Assembly: GCA_039800165.1 (NCBI GenBank)
Contig: JBDLRH010000145.1
Coordinates: forward strand, 1-22,175
Reading direction: 5' to 3'
Length of the DNA stretch: 22,175 nucleotides
Source: JBDLRH01 sp039800165
GTDB lineage: Bacteria > Pseudomonadota > Gammaproteobacteria > Burkholderiales > Burkholderiaceae_C
This document shows, piece by piece, positions 21,402-22,175 of the stretch (within the stretch, counting starts at the first letter, position 1; each line of letters starts with the position of its first letter). Under the pieces are notes generated by a model. That model was not told the DNA's origin, did no database searches, and was given only the letters and a program-made list of their open reading frames with translations. Made by a program: the position numbers and the translations under genes.

Positions 21402-22175
21402 TCAGAAGGCATCCTCGGTCATCTCGGCGCACAGCGGGTCGCGGTTGCGCACCACTTCCAGCCAGGCGCTGATCTTGGGCAGTTCGTAGTGGAAGAAGTA
21501 GCGGCCCGCCGCGATGCGGCCGCGCTGCGCTGCCGTTGCTTGCCCTGGCGGCTGCGCGGTGGGCACCGCAAGCATCACATCCAGCCAGATCCACGCCAGA
21601 ACCGTGTGGCCGAAGGCCTGCATGTAAGGCACCGCATTGGCCAGCGCTTCGGCCGGGTTGCCGGTGGCCCAGGCGGCCTTGGTGGCGGCGCCCACGTCCT
21701 GCAGCGCCTTGCCCAGGCGGTTGGCGCATTCAGCAAGGTCGGGCCGCTGGATGGCGCGCTCGATGGTGGCGTTGATGCGCCCGGCCAGCAGTTGCAGGCC
21801 CTTGCCCTGCTCCATCAGCACCTTGCGGCCCAGCAGGTCGGTGGCCTGGATGCCGTGCGTGCCCTCGTGGATCATGTTCAGGCGGTTGTCGCGCCAGTAC
21901 TGCTCCACCGGAAAGTCGCGGGTGTAGCCGTAGCCGCCGTGCACCTGGATGGCCAGGCTGTTGGCCTCCAGGCACCATTCGCTGGGCCAGCTCTTGGCAA
22001 TCGGCGTCAGCACCTCGAGCAGCAGCCGTGCATCGTCCGCCGCCACAGCGTCACCGGTGTGCTGCTCATCCACCAGCCGCGCGCAATACAGCTCCAGCGC
22101 AAGCGCGCCTTCGGCATAACTCTTTTGCGCCAGCAGCATGCGCTTGACGTCGGCGTGTTCGATGATGCGCACCTG
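21402..22175 (-). CDS. Acyl-CoA dehydrogenase, C-terminal part, 5' end outside the window
   Basis: 257 residues of an FAD-dependent acyl-CoA dehydrogenase, open to the window edge. The visible part begins IIEHADVKRMLLAQKSYAEG, continues with QVHGGYGYTRDFPVEQYWRDNRLNMI, and has the catalytic-base motif HEGTHGIQATDLLGRKV (glutamate in EGTHG). A further helical domain of about 130 residues follows (GRINATIERAIQRPDLAECANRLGKAL to AEMTEDAF), as in the long subfamily that includes DmdC-like and other enzymes of about 600 residues. It introduces the alpha,beta double bond into an acyl-CoA. It is the first visible gene of the lipid-type operon; more genes may lie upstream of the window. Confidence 0.94.
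   Translation of the reverse strand, partial: QVRIIEHADVKRMLLAQKSYAEGALALELYCARLVDEQHTGDAVAADDARLLLEVLTPIAKSWPSEWCLEANSLAIQVHGGYGYTRDFPVEQYWRDNRLNMIHEGTHGIQATDLLGRKVLMEQGKGLQLLAGRINATIERAIQRPDLAECANRLGKALQDVGAATKAAWATGNPAEALANAVPYMQAFGHTVLAWIWLDVMLAVPTAQPPGQATAAQRGRIAAGRYFFHYELPKISAWLEVVRNRDPLCAEMTEDAF

Overview
The window is GC-rich (roughly two-thirds G+C by eye), densely packed chromosomal DNA. The gene set and order fit a betaproteobacterium of the order Burkholderiales, most likely Comamonadaceae or a near relative: guaA followed by tadA, ygfZ divergent from mltG-tmk-holB-pilZ-tatD, and tex beside fatty-acid-type catabolic genes. That placement is inference from family resemblance, not from a database search. 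I see no rRNA or tRNA gene, insertion sequence, CRISPR array or phage gene.

Layout. (1) 1-3276, plus strand: the C-terminal part of guaA (GMP synthase); a single reading frame that joins a complete tRNA adenosine deaminase (TadA) to a complete haloalkane-dehalogenase-like hydrolase; and ldcA (LD-carboxypeptidase). (2) 3261-5937, minus strand: a DUF72 protein, and upstream of it an unusual one-protein signalling module (MerR-type DNA-binding head, PAS-like middle, class III nucleotide cyclase tail). Both have AT-rich palindromes in front of them. (3) 6090-10916, minus strand: a housekeeping cluster transcribed in the order mltG, tmk, holB, pilZ, tatD, followed by an exported ankyrin-repeat protein coupled to tatD by an ATGA overlap. 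ygfZ (10940-11950, plus strand) diverges from mltG across only 23 bp. (4) 12006-22175, all minus strand: an operon-like run transcribed as acyl-CoA dehydrogenase (cut by the window edge), SDR, PaaI-type thioesterase, CurA-like reductase, ElaA-type acetyltransferase, membrane fatty-acid desaturase, GST-like protein with an added C-terminal domain, and a second SDR. After a 127-bp gap come tex and a patatin-like lipase.

How the genes work together. Region 3 combines DNA precursor synthesis and replication (tmk, holB) with envelope functions (mltG, pilZ). Region 4 looks like a pathway for an acyl-CoA or unsaturated lipid substrate; five of its seven internal junctions are overlaps or gaps of 12 bp or less, which argues for one coordinated transcript. 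Region 2 looks like a self-contained sensor that could bind its own promoter and make a cyclic nucleotide.

The strongest candidates for something undescribed are the TadA-dehalogenase fusion, the MerR-PAS-cyclase with its operator-like repeats, and the eight-gene lipid operon. No intergenic stretch exceeds about 155 bases.
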